Positions 1 through 6,804 of a stretch of 33,566 nucleotides of DNA are shown one piece after another. Position 1 is the first letter of the stretch; every line of letters starts with the position of its first letter. The position numbers and the translations under genes were made by a program. Source of the stretch: JACQKA01 sp964462785 (GTDB lineage Bacteria > Patescibacteriota > Minisyncoccia > Phycocordibacterales > UBA2100); contig CAYWZA010000009.1 of assembly GCA_964462785.1 (NCBI GenBank), forward strand, positions 1-33,566, read 5' to 3'. The notes beneath the pieces are model-generated. The model was given only the letters and a program-made list of their open reading frames with translations. It did no database searches and was not told the DNA's origin.

Positions 1-53
1 ACGGCATCATTAACTACACAAGTTCAGTGTTCAAAGAAATGGGGGAAGTACAC
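1..53. repeat. Left copy of 53-bp contig-terminal inverted repeat
   Basis: Positions 1-53 are the exact reverse complement of 33513-33565. The match stops sharply at 54. The left copy lies inside the open frame of the truncated gene ending at 395. The right copy lies just upstream of the glycosyltransferase promoter. Because both contig ends fall in the repeat, assembly probably broke there and the real repeat may be longer. Confidence 0.9.
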
Positions 54-395
54 AGCTTGTTGCCCGTTCGGTTCTCGAACCCAAATGGTTCCACATGGAT
101 TCTGCTTTCGGATGCGCGGCCCGACGCGGGCAAGCATCACCGTAACGTGGAAATGGTGGTGGCATGTACCGGAGAGTGGTTCAACGCGCCAGACGGCACA
201 TACACCGCGACAGCCCACTGGTTCAGTCGCGGACCTACTGCGGTTGGTGTTCCCGTCACAGGAACCGTGTGGCTCTCGAACGGCCGGGGAGGATTTGAAC
301 GGTTGTCTGAGAAGACAGTTGCGCTCGATCGAATGGCAACACAAAAAGATGTCTTCTCGATCAAGAAGATAAGTGGGGTTACGACAATTAAATAG
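3..395 (+). CDS. Hypothetical protein, 5'-truncated by the contig edge
   Basis: The frame is open from the contig edge to a TAG at 393-395, giving about 130 residues; a GTG at 27 is the first internal start candidate, but the frame continues upstream of it, so the gene is probably cut off. I do not recognise the family. The visible part is rich in Trp, Thr, Gly and Val and reads like a beta-sheet domain, ending in a basic tail. A strong terminator follows at 421. Its first 50 bases are the terminal inverted repeat, so a second copy of this gene segment, in opposite orientation, exists at the other contig end. Confidence 0.5.
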   Translation, partial: GIINYTSSVFKEMGEVHSLLPVRFSNPNGSTWILLSDARPDAGKHHRNVEMVVACTGEWFNAPDGTYTATAHWFSRGPTAVGVPVTGTVWLSNGRGGFERLSEKTVALDRMATQKDVFSIKKISGVTTIK

Positions 396-420
396 TCGTC
401 GTTCCACAAGACGTTTTATC

Positions 421-457
421 AGGAGCTCGCATACGTGTGCGAGCTCCTTTCGTTTTT
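421..457 (+). terminator. Rho-independent terminator
   Basis: An 11-bp perfect stem (421-431 with 438-448) with a 6-nt loop is followed by a T-rich run. It sits 26 nt after the stop of the truncated gene and so ends that transcript. Confidence 0.85.
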
Positions 458-462
458 AATGC

Positions 463-495
463 TTGTTGCGCTAGTACGACGCGATTGGCACCGCA
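463..495 (+). repeat. 33-bp intergenic direct repeat, copy 1
   Basis: Matches 1490-1522 with one mismatch (A at 473, G at 1500). Both copies begin with TTGTTGCG, the same octamer that follows the tRNA-fMet 3' end in antisense. No coding role is visible. Confidence 0.75.
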
Positions 496-561
496 CACGT
501 GCTTGGCTTGTAGATATTCCCAAAACATGTATGGTTTGACAAGAAATACGAGGGTGAACAG

Positions 562-1035
562 ATGCATGCATTCCTTTTTGTTCTCGAAGTCGATGCTTTG
601 GAGGTCGGGGTGGTCTACAGTTCTCTGCCACTACACTGTACAGTGATGCACTGGTTCAGGACGTCGGTTTCTGCCGATAAGATCATGGACATAGGCAAGC
701 ATATATCTCAAAACAAGCGAGCGATAGATATTGTGTCCGAAGCGGCAGCGCTGTTTGGGCCGAACAACGACATTCCTGTTCACACCGTGTCGCGGAGCAG
801 TGACCTAATAGTCCTGCACGCCGAGCTACTGGACAGATTGAGCAGACTCGGCTTCCAGCCGACCGCGCCTCAATACATCGGCGACCGTTGGCAACCACAT
901 GTCACAACTACAATGGGAAAGGAATTCCCGCCTCGCACGAGGCTGGCATCGAAAGCCCTCTGTTTGATACAAGCACTCGACTCGGAGGGGATCACCCGAA
1001 AGAAAGTGCTTGCCCGATTCGAGTTTCAGGAGTAA
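562..1035 (+). CDS. 2H phosphoesterase superfamily protein (LigT/CPDase-like)
   Basis: The 157-residue protein carries two HxT motifs, His25-x-Thr27 and His113-x-Thr115, about 88 residues apart. This is the signature of the 2H phosphoesterase fold (2'-5' RNA ligase, cyclic phosphodiesterase), whose two histidines act in general acid-base catalysis on 2',3'-cyclic or 2'-5' phosphodiester bonds. The exact substrate cannot be told. The start is an ATG preceded by a purine-rich GAGGGTG about 7 nt upstream, one of the few Shine-Dalgarno-like sites here. A terminator follows 14 nt after the stop. A second 2H gene lies nearby on the other strand, but the two proteins differ in length and sequence, so this is not a recent duplication. 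Confidence 0.75.
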   Translation: MHAFLFVLEVDALEVGVVYSSLPLHCTVMHWFRTSVSADKIMDIGKHISQNKRAIDIVSEAAALFGPNNDIPVHTVSRSSDLIVLHAELLDRLSRLGFQPTAPQYIGDRWQPHVTTTMGKEFPPRTRLASKALCLIQALDSEGITRKKVLARFEFQE

Positions 1036-1048
1036 GGATGAATTCGCA

Positions 1049-1078
1049 GCGTCAGGTCTGAGACCTGACGCTTTTATT
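1049..1078 (+). terminator. Rho-independent terminator
   Basis: A perfect 10-bp stem (1049-1058 with 1062-1071), loop TGA, is followed by TTTTATT. It ends the 2H phosphoesterase transcript. Confidence 0.85.
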
Positions 1079-1097
1079 ACATGCGCGTCGAACTTTT

Positions 1098-1251
1098 TTG
1101 TTGCGGGGGCTGGATTCGGTGTCAGCTCACATCAATATTTTCTTCTCCCTCGACAAGCTCGGGATCAAAAATATTGTGTGGCTCCTGCCCGGGCTCGCCC
1201 ATCGTCCTCGCTTCGCTGTGGGCGACATGGCTCCGCCTTTCGAATCCAGAC
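1098..1251. repeat. tRNA-fMet-end-bounded structured repeat, block A
   Basis: The first 21 bases (1098-1118) are identical to 3246-3266, the antisense 3' end of tRNA-fMet plus its downstream flank. The right end (about 1238-1248) is the opposite-strand TTCGAATCCAG. Inside are an AT-rich hairpin (CAATATTTT pairing with AAAATATTG) and a GC hairpin (CGCCCA with TGGGCG). No plausible coding frame or full tRNA fold is present. Whether it is a mobile remnant, an attachment-site relic or a structured RNA is open. Confidence 0.55.
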
Positions 1252-1286
1252 GCAAGGCGCGCAGGCGCCTTGCTCCCCCGCAACGC

Positions 1287-1314
1287 ACAAAAGACCCCTA
1301 ACGGGGTCTTTTGT
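1287..1314. terminator. Bidirectional rho-independent terminator between repeat blocks
   Basis: A perfect 12-bp stem (1287-1298 with 1303-1314), loop TAAC, has A-rich and T-rich flanks. It lies just before block B, mirroring the terminator that lies just beyond the real tRNA-fMet. Confidence 0.75.
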
Positions 1315-1317
1315 TGC

Positions 1318-1471
1318 TTGTTGCGGGGGCTGGACTGCGAAGTCGTCGCCTTGGTGGGCTCCTCCTTGAGAACCCACGGTTCTCAACGCTCACTACGCTA
1401 CGCTGCGTTCGCTGCTCTCCTCCACGGGAAACTCCCGTTTCCCGACCCCTTCCCGTTCGAATCCAGCCCCC
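1318..1471. repeat. tRNA-fMet-end-bounded structured repeat, block B
   Basis: The left end (1318-1334) repeats the antisense tRNA-fMet 3' end; the right end (about 1455-1471) carries the sense version with a T-loop-like TTCGAATC. These ends form a 10-bp perfect closing stem (GGGGGCTGGA with TCCAGCCCCC). Inside are a 9-bp hairpin (TTGAGAACC with GGTTCTCAA) and an 8-bp hairpin (CGGGAAAC with GTTTCCCG). At about 150 nt and without D or T stems it is not a tRNA. Confidence 0.6.
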
Positions 1472-1489
1472 TAAAAATTTCTTCGAAAT

Positions 1490-1522
1490 TTGTTGCGCTG
1501 GTACGACGCGATTGGCACCGCA
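1490..1522 (+). repeat. 33-bp intergenic direct repeat, copy 2
   Basis: Matches 463-495 with a single mismatch and in the same orientation. It lies between repeat block B and the terminator of the minus-strand 2H gene. Function unknown. Confidence 0.75.
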
Positions 1523-1537
1523 TTGTGGTGTGGTTAC

Positions 1538-1563
1538 AAAAAGAGCCCGCGTAAATTGCGGGC
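1538..1563 (-). terminator. Rho-independent terminator of 2H gene
   Basis: On the minus strand a 6-bp GC stem (1558-1563 with 1545-1550), 7-nt loop, is followed by a T-run at 1538-1542. It lies 8 nt past the stop of the minus-strand 2H gene. Confidence 0.8.
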
Positions 1564-1570
1564 CCTACGA

Positions 1571-2194
1571 TCACCACATTTTCCGCCGCGATGATTTGCG
1601 TTGAGTAACGCCAACCTCCGTGATGACCTCTTTGATCGTGCCGAAGTCGCCAACTCGAACAAATGCGACTCCGCACACCTCTCCAAAATATTTTTCCTCC
1701 TGCGCATCTTGCGCGATGCCCGCAGGATAATACCCGAGAGTGATGTGAGGCCGCCAAAGACCACGCACCAACGGATGCCCATACAATCGGACATTCTCGT
1801 CTTCCTCAGGAGAAAGGATGATCTTTTCCTTATCAGCCTGCTGTTCTCCAGCAGGAATGAAGTAGCGAGACAATCCCAGGACACCTGCATGCAGATCCAG
1901 AAGCTCTGGAGTCCGTTCGTTATCCCAGAACAGGAACTTCCCGCCAAAAATCGCCGTTTGCTTGAATTTCAGATCAACTGGCAGTTTGACTACCAACACA
2001 TCCAGGAGCTCTCGGACAATACTCTCCGACACATCCTTCAGCTTGGAGTGATAGAGAGTAATGTGTGGATGATGTTGGGTTCCAAGCTTGATTTCGCTAC
2101 CCTTTGGAGCAGCATTTGCGATCGCAATCGCTTTTCCGTTCGTTGCATCATCACAGATGAGCACAACCCCAAGTTGGCCTGTGTATGTTTTCAT
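1571..2194 (-). CDS. 2H phosphoesterase superfamily protein (2'-5' RNA ligase-like)
   Basis: In this 207-residue protein two HxT motifs, His44-x-Thr46 (HPHITLYH) and His150-x-Thr152 (RPHITLGYY), mark the 2H phosphoesterase fold. Both follow the family pattern of PH-hydrophobic-T-L. The ATG at 2194 is preferred over an upstream ATG at 2224 because GAGGAG stands about 8 nt before it, and a possible -10 box (TACAAT, 2223-2228) would place the transcript start between the two. This gives a short leader with a Shine-Dalgarno site, unlike most genes in this window. It has its own terminator. The substrate is unknown; RNA end or cyclic nucleotide processing is the family norm. Confidence 0.8.
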   Translation of the reverse strand: MKTYTGQLGVVLICDDATNGKAIAIANAAPKGSEIKLGTQHHPHITLYHSKLKDVSESIVRELLDVLVVKLPVDLKFKQTAIFGGKFLFWDNERTPELLDLHAGVLGLSRYFIPAGEQQADKEKIILSPEEDENVRLYGHPLVRGLWRPHITLGYYPAGIAQDAQEEKYFGEVCGVAFVRVGDFGTIKEVITEVGVTQRKSSRRKMW

Positions 2195-2297
2195 CCCTTT
2201 ACTCCTCGTCTTCTCTGAAAGCATTGTATAACATATAATGAATAAATCAAGAGTCTCTTTCTCCGCTCAGCATTTGAACCTGTTTGATAAAAATTCG

Positions 2298-3104
2298 TCA
2301 CTTTCTTCCGGACCAATTCCGGGAGTGCTCAAGCACGATATCAGCTAGGTTTTGATTCCCAGCGACGATCCAATCGCAGTTGATAGCGTTCCACTGAATT
2401 TCTTCTCCACGGGGGTCACAGACAATTCCTCCAGCTTCCTCTATAGAAAGGGCCATCGCTGCAGCATCCCAAATCTTTGCGATACCAAAGTTGTAAAAAA
2501 CTCCAACTTGACCAAGAAGTACCTCCCGAGCACCCGCTGTAGCTGAAATATGGCTCACGATGTTAAATTTGCTTGCGAGCGGTCGTAATAGTAAGTCCAA
2601 AGTACCTTGCCGAACCACCCAAGATCCCACGTCAGTACCAACAATAGTTTTATCCAATGCGCCGTGCCACCCTATAGAAGTGACTCGTTTTCCTTGCTTG
2701 AATCCGCCGATATAGCAGCCTTCTCCGAGAACTGCGCTGATGAGCATATTCGTCACGGGAAAATAGGTTGCAGCGTACGTTGGTCTTCCGTCTCGCAACG
2801 TGCAAAGAGAAACGCTGAAATCATCGAGTCCGTTGTAGAAAATAGTGGTGCCATCAAGCGGATCGAACACTGTACAGTCTGGTGGAATACTTTCCTCATT
2901 TTCGTTCTCTTCCGCGATGACAAGCTCCCCCACCTGCTCTTGCCTGAATATTTTCAAACCCAGTTCCTGCGACTGTCGATCGGCTCGAGTCGAGAAGTGC
3001 GCGCCAAGTTGCTCGTCCTTGTCCTCTGTTTCCATTGCTTTATTACGCAATGAAAGAACGAGATCACCACATTCGCTTGCTATACGCTCAAGTGTTTTTA
3101 TCAT
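2298..3104 (-). CDS. Inositol monophosphatase family protein (SuhB/HisN-like)
   Basis: The protein has 268 residues, the normal size for this Mg-dependent, Li-sensitive sugar-phosphatase family. Metal-binding motifs are visible: Glu65-Glu66 (AEE, matching the GEE position), DPLDGTT at 81-87 with Asp81 and Asp84, and WDAAA with Asp213 followed by the family's ALSIEEAGG segment. Members hydrolyse inositol phosphate, histidinol phosphate, fructose-1,6-bisphosphate or 3'-phosphoadenosine 5'-phosphate, and the sequence alone does not separate these. A possible extended -10 (TG-T-TACAGT, 3151-3159) gives a leader of about 40 nt. No operon partner is evident; the 2H gene lies 103 nt downstream on the same strand with its own promoter. 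Confidence 0.85.
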   Translation of the reverse strand: MIKTLERIASECGDLVLSLRNKAMETEDKDEQLGAHFSTRADRQSQELGLKIFRQEQVGELVIAEENENEESIPPDCTVFDPLDGTTIFYNGLDDFSVSLCTLRDGRPTYAATYFPVTNMLISAVLGEGCYIGGFKQGKRVTSIGWHGALDKTIVGTDVGSWVVRQGTLDLLLRPLASKFNIVSHISATAGAREVLLGQVGVFYNFGIAKIWDAAAMALSIEEAGGIVCDPRGEEIQWNAINCDWIVAGNQNLADIVLEHSRNWSGRK

Positions 3105-3206
3105 TTTACTTTCTCATGCGATTCCAACTCCGAATAGCGCGAGTGTCTTCACTGTAACATATTTGTAACGATGGAGGGTTCGGCTCAGCGGTCGTTGATG
3201 CGTCGC

Positions 3207-3244
3207 AAAAACGATAACACCCCGGCGGGGGTGTTATCGTTTTT
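3207..3244 (-). terminator. Terminator downstream of tRNA-fMet
   Basis: A perfect 13-bp stem (3211-3223 with 3228-3240) with a 4-nt loop is flanked by A- and T-runs. It lies directly past the tRNA 3' end on the minus strand. Confidence 0.85.
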
Positions 3245-3248
3245 CTTG

Positions 3249-3320
<72 letters not shown>

Positions 3321-3375
3321 ATCTGGTCAGTGCTGCAATGATATCAATCATAGGCACTTCATGCAAGACAATCGT

Positions 3376-3404
3376 TTGACGCATGATGCAAATCGTAGTA
3401 TTTT
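3376..3404 (+). promoter_or_regulatory. Sigma70-type promoter of the gene at 3429
   Basis: TTGACG at 3376-3381 and TATTTT at 3399-3404 are separated by 17 bp. Transcription would start near 3411, leaving a leader with a GGAGAG site (3419-3424) before the ATG. Confidence 0.55.
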
Positions 3405-3428
3405 TCCAGCAGTCATTTGGAGAGACCC

Positions 3429-3956
3429 ATGAACGATACTCTCTATGGTAAGTATCGTAAGAAAGAGGAGCGCGGTCCTAAAATCAATTTTGCCCACGTC
3501 GATTGGGATGCGGCGCGCGCATACGTGCTTACATTCGACCAGCATGTACGCGATGCAATACATTCATTTCTGTTGGATGATGCTGCGTGGGGTGGCACCA
3601 TCGCGCATGCAAAATATGTGCCTGGTATAGAAATCACTTTGTGGCGAAATGCTCAGGCGTGTAGCAAGCGAGAGTCAGTTCGCATCGGATCATCGCTGCG
3701 ATATGCTGTCATCACCATAGAGGAGCTGAAGACAGCGGCAAGCACGTTTCAAAAAATCACGCGGTCGCTTATGTCGGAAAATTTGCATTGCGTCCGTCTA
3801 TTACCTGCTCCGCTGGGAGAAGTTTTCCTCCGTAATGGAGTCGTGAGAAGCGTTTCGAAAAATCAATCGATTGTGCCGATGGGCATACTGGACTCAAAAC
3901 TCTTGTTTCGCATTGGAGTGAGGGACTACTCTCAGTTCCTTACCGATTCACTATAA
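3429..3956 (+). CDS. Hypothetical protein, 175 residues
   Basis: I do not recognise the family. The ATG at 3429 is chosen because GGAGAG lies 5 nt upstream of it; a TTG at 3417 would place the start on top of that site. The protein has a lysine- and arginine-rich start (KYRKKEERG), no signal peptide and no clear membrane segment, so it is probably cytosolic. A sigma70-like promoter precedes it and a strong terminator follows 6 nt after the stop, so it is a single-gene unit. It lies between tRNA-fMet and a membrane protein gene, both on the opposite strand. Its leader style (Shine-Dalgarno present) differs from the core genes further right. Confidence 0.7.
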   Translation: MNDTLYGKYRKKEERGPKINFAHVDWDAARAYVLTFDQHVRDAIHSFLLDDAAWGGTIAHAKYVPGIEITLWRNAQACSKRESVRIGSSLRYAVITIEELKTAASTFQKITRSLMSENLHCVRLLPAPLGEVFLRNGVVRSVSKNQSIVPMGILDSKLLFRIGVRDYSQFLTDSL

Positions 3957-3961
3957 CGCTC

Positions 3962-3994
3962 ACGCCCCGCAATACCTGCGGGGCGTTTTGTTTT
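3962..3994 (+). terminator. Rho-independent terminator
   Basis: A perfect 10-bp GC-rich stem (3962-3971 with 3977-3986) is followed by TTTGTTTT. It also separates the convergent genes ending at 3956 and 4010. Confidence 0.9.
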
Positions 3995-4009
3995 GCTTCC
4001 CAAGAAAAA

Positions 4010-4813
4010 CTAAATCGAATGAAATTCGCGTAAGACTTGCTCGTACAGTGCAATCACGCGCCGCACTTCGCGATCGTTGAGGTCATGATCAAATCCTTCG
4101 TGAGCAATGCGATTGCGTACTTTATGTGCCTCCCATGCGAGATCGATGGTGTTGAAATCACTCCGCTCCACCTGCTTCATTTTGTCTCCCAGAGTGTCAC
4201 CATGGTATCCCTGTGCAGTAAGTAGTTCATCGAGCATAATGTCTGCCTCAATGATTGCCTGTCGCCAGTCGTTGGGATTCTCAGTATTGGCGTGCTCCAC
4301 CACCTTCTGCCAGCGTAGCTGCGCTTTGTCGGGATCCTGCGCGGCAACAGGGTGATCGACGGCATGCCATTCTGCTTCTTCGATATCGCGCACGCGTCGT
4401 AAGCGTATCTTTGCATACAAAATGCCCACAATGAGCAGCAGCGAAATGAAAATCGATATCGGCACATATGCGGTCCACCACGCCGCCGTAGTGCGCGCAA
4501 TGGGTGAGCTGAGCGCGCTATTACCCTCTGCGGCAGCATCGAACGGCGACACAATTTGCGCCAAAAGTGCTTCGTTGCGATACGGGTGCATATCAATCTG
4601 CACAATTGTTTCGGGTTGCTGCTCAGGCAACATGCGCACATCTCCGGGTATATCGACACCGGTCAAAACACTCACCGCTGCGGGCACCCACTGGAATACG
4701 AATTCGCCAACAGAGGGCACAAAAAATGCGAGCGCAGCAACAATACCGAGAACCGCCATGGGAATGCCATTGCCGCCTTCTCCTCCGCCCCCTGATGGTT
4801 TCTTGTCAGCCAT
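4010..4813 (-). CDS. Membrane protein with C-terminal cytosolic domain bearing an RNxxxH motif
   Basis: This 267-residue protein starts with a glycine-rich segment, then a hydrophobic stretch (about 18-52), an extracytoplasmic loop, a clear membrane helix (about 116-137) followed by positive charges (RLRRVRD), and a cytosolic helical domain of about 120 residues. The C-terminal part contains R233-N234-x3-H238 in the context AHKVRNRIAHEG. The R-x4-6-H pattern is the catalytic signature of HEPN-type RNases, and DUF4145-like helical domains carry similar motifs; assignment here is inference only. I do not recognise a named family. No partner gene is adjacent. The start is an ATG followed by a charged ADKK segment; no Shine-Dalgarno site is present. 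Confidence 0.75.
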   Translation of the reverse strand: MADKKPSGGGGEGGNGIPMAVLGIVAALAFFVPSVGEFVFQWVPAAVSVLTGVDIPGDVRMLPEQQPETIVQIDMHPYRNEALLAQIVSPFDAAAEGNSALSSPIARTTAAWWTAYVPISIFISLLLIVGILYAKIRLRRVRDIEEAEWHAVDHPVAAQDPDKAQLRWQKVVEHANTENPNDWRQAIIEADIMLDELLTAQGYHGDTLGDKMKQVERSDFNTIDLAWEAHKVRNRIAHEGFDHDLNDREVRRVIALYEQVLREFHSI

Positions 4814-5036
4814 ACCCGGTTAGTGAAATTTCAGCCTGCACGTGCTTCTGATTGCACGCTTCTGTGTAATAAGCGACCTGGAATCAACTGGGGGCTGTTC
4901 AGTGCCCTGAATATGCCCGGATGCGCCGTGCAGTATGTGATATGCGTTATACGATGCGTATTTCATGCTGTTTCTTACTGTGATTGTTTGTGTGGGCATA
5001 TTTGAGCTGAAATTCTACTACCGGGATATCAGTAAA
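4814..5036. other. Intergenic region without recognised features
   Basis: These 223 bases lie between the membrane protein start and the gatA stop. They should hold the promoter of the membrane protein gene, but I see no convincing -10 box. No coding frame, terminator or RNA fold stands out. Confidence 0.5.
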
Positions 5037-6452
5037 TTATATGTGCATCTTCTCAACGATCCGTCCGGCACTAAAGAGCATTTCCTCTCCCCCTTGCGGC
5101 GCAATCAGTTGCACACCCGTGGGAAGCGCTACACCATCGCGCTCAACCGCCCCCATGGGGATTGAAATACCCGGCACGCCCGCAAGATTGACGGGGATGG
5201 TAAAAATATCTGCCGCATACATAGCGAGCGGATCCTCTTTTTCTCCGGCACGAAATGCGGGCGTGGGCGCTGTGGGGGTCGCAATGAGATCGACTTCCTC
5301 AAATGCTTGTTTGAAATCTTCGGTGATGAGTGCGCGTACGACATTTGCCTTGCGGTAATATGCATCCGCATAGCCAGCAGAAAGCACAAACGTGCCTATC
5401 AAAATGCGACGGCGCACCTCCTTACCAAAACCAGCCCCGCGCGTTTTTTTGTAGATGTCCAAGCTGTCAGAACCCTCGATGGAAAGCCCGTAGCGAATAC
5501 CGTCGTAGCGCGCGAGATTTGAGGATGCTTCCGCGGGTACGATGATGTAATACACGGCAAGCGCATACGAAAGATGCGGGAGTGATACGTCTACAATCTC
5601 ATATCCTGCTGCGCGTAGATGTTCGAGTGTGCTTTCAAAGCGTTCGAGCACATCAGGATCAACTCCTTCGCTTACAAACGCGCGTGGTACGCCTATTTTC
5701 TTTACGGGACGTGCTGCTGGATAAAAATCATCGGGCAGTGACGTGCTGTCGTATGCGTCAACTCCGCGAATTGCATCAAAAATCATTTTCGTGTCATCAA
5801 CAGTGCGCGCAAACGGTGAGATTTGATCGAGCGATGATGCGAGTGGCATGAGACCAAAGCGTGATATTGCGCCATAGGTGGGCTTGAGTCCCACCAAGCC
5901 GCATAGCGCTGCCGGCTGGCGCACCGAGCCGCCGGTTTCCGAGCCAAGCGCCGCTAACGCCAGCCCACCCGCGACCGCAGCAGCAGAGCCGCCGGACGAA
6001 CCGCCGGGCACACGCGCCGGATCAATCGGGTGCTTGGTGCGCCCAAATGCCGAATGCTCCGTCGAGCTGCCCATGGCAAATTCATCCATATTGGTGCGCC
6101 CGAGAAACACCGCGCCTTGCGCCTTGAGTCGGGTGATTGCCGTTGCATCGTATGATGCGACATATCCTTCGAGAATTTTTGATGCAGAGCTTGCCCTCCT
6201 TCCTTCAATCAGGATGTTGTCCTTGACGCCAATCGGAATGCCGGTGAGAGACTTCGCGCTACCGCGCGTTATCTGCTCATCTGCCGCGCGCGCCTGATCG
6301 AGCACGTCGTCATACACTTCGAGATATGCATTGAGTTCCGGATTTTTCTTTGCAATCGCATCGAGATGCGATTGTGCAAGGTCAACCGCAGAATATTCTT
6401 TCGCATCGAGCGCTCGTCGCGCCTCCCCAATGGTGAGTTTTGAGATGTCCAT
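5037..6452 (-). CDS. gatA: Asp-tRNA(Asn)/Glu-tRNA(Gln) amidotransferase subunit A
   Basis: This 471-residue amidase-signature enzyme releases ammonia from glutamine for transamidation of Glu-tRNA(Gln) or Asp-tRNA(Asn) in the GatCAB complex. The Ser-cisSer-Lys triad is visible as Lys77 (GVKDN), Ser152 (PGGSSGG) and Ser176 (ETGGSV), with spacing identical to the classical family. The ATG at 6452 (MDISKL) is chosen over an upstream TTG at 6467. The ATG is preceded by the AT-rich TATAAATAT with no Shine-Dalgarno; an extended -10-like TGCTATATA ends 5 nt before it, so a second promoter inside the operon is possible. It lies 46 nt downstream of gatC. gatB is not in this window. Confidence 0.95.
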   Translation of the reverse strand: MDISKLTIGEARRALDAKEYSAVDLAQSHLDAIAKKNPELNAYLEVYDDVLDQARAADEQITRGSAKSLTGIPIGVKDNILIEGRRASSASKILEGYVASYDATAITRLKAQGAVFLGRTNMDEFAMGSSTEHSAFGRTKHPIDPARVPGGSSGGSAAAVAGGLALAALGSETGGSVRQPAALCGLVGLKPTYGAISRFGLMPLASSLDQISPFARTVDDTKMIFDAIRGVDAYDSTSLPDDFYPAARPVKKIGVPRAFVSEGVDPDVLERFESTLEHLRAAGYEIVDVSLPHLSYALAVYYIIVPAEASSNLARYDGIRYGLSIEGSDSLDIYKKTRGAGFGKEVRRRILIGTFVLSAGYADAYYRKANVVRALITEDFKQAFEEVDLIATPTAPTPAFRAGEKEDPLAMYAADIFTIPVNLAGVPGISIPMGAVERDGVALPTGVQLIAPQGGEEMLFSAGRIVEKMHI

Positions 6453-6498
6453 ATATTTATATAGCAACGAGGTAGATCGCGATTTTCATCATACTTTT

Positions 6499-6804
6499 TT
6501 ATGCGTGCTTGCCACCTTTGATCACCTGCGGCACTCGCAAATAATCCCCTTCGCGGCGCGGCATAGCCTTAAGCAGCGTTTCAGTATACGCCCCTGACTC
6601 ATGCGTATGATCATCCGAGCGCATGATGTTTTTATGAACGGGATTCTTGTCCGCCTCAGTATCTTCAGCCACTTCTTGTATGCGCGCCACGAAAGAAAGG
6701 ATTGCGGGAATTTGTGCATCAAGCGTCTCAAGCTCCGCTTCGGGGACTTCCAAACGCGCGAGCGCCGCGAGCGCCGCTACATCTATATCGATATTGTCGG
6801 TCAT
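6499..6804 (-). CDS. gatC: Asp-tRNA(Asn)/Glu-tRNA(Gln) amidotransferase subunit C
   Basis: The protein has 101 residues, the usual size for GatC, the small subunit that wraps around GatA and GatB and stabilises the amidotransferase. It shows the family pattern: an N-terminal helical segment with LARLEV (ALARLEVPEAEL), a hydrophobic FVARIQEV segment, and a C-terminal extended tail ending in YLRVPQVI. The ATG overlaps the ligA stop by four bases (ATGA), so translation is probably coupled to ligA. gatA follows in the same operon. Confidence 0.92.
   Translation of the reverse strand: MTDNIDIDVAALAALARLEVPEAELETLDAQIPAILSFVARIQEVAEDTEADKNPVHKNIMRSDDHTHESGAYTETLLKAMPRREGDYLRVPQVIKGGKHA

Noticed and set aside
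1318..1471. A tRNA or tRNA pseudogene in block B
   Set aside because: Only the acceptor and T-loop sequence match. The length is about 150 nt and no D or T stems form.
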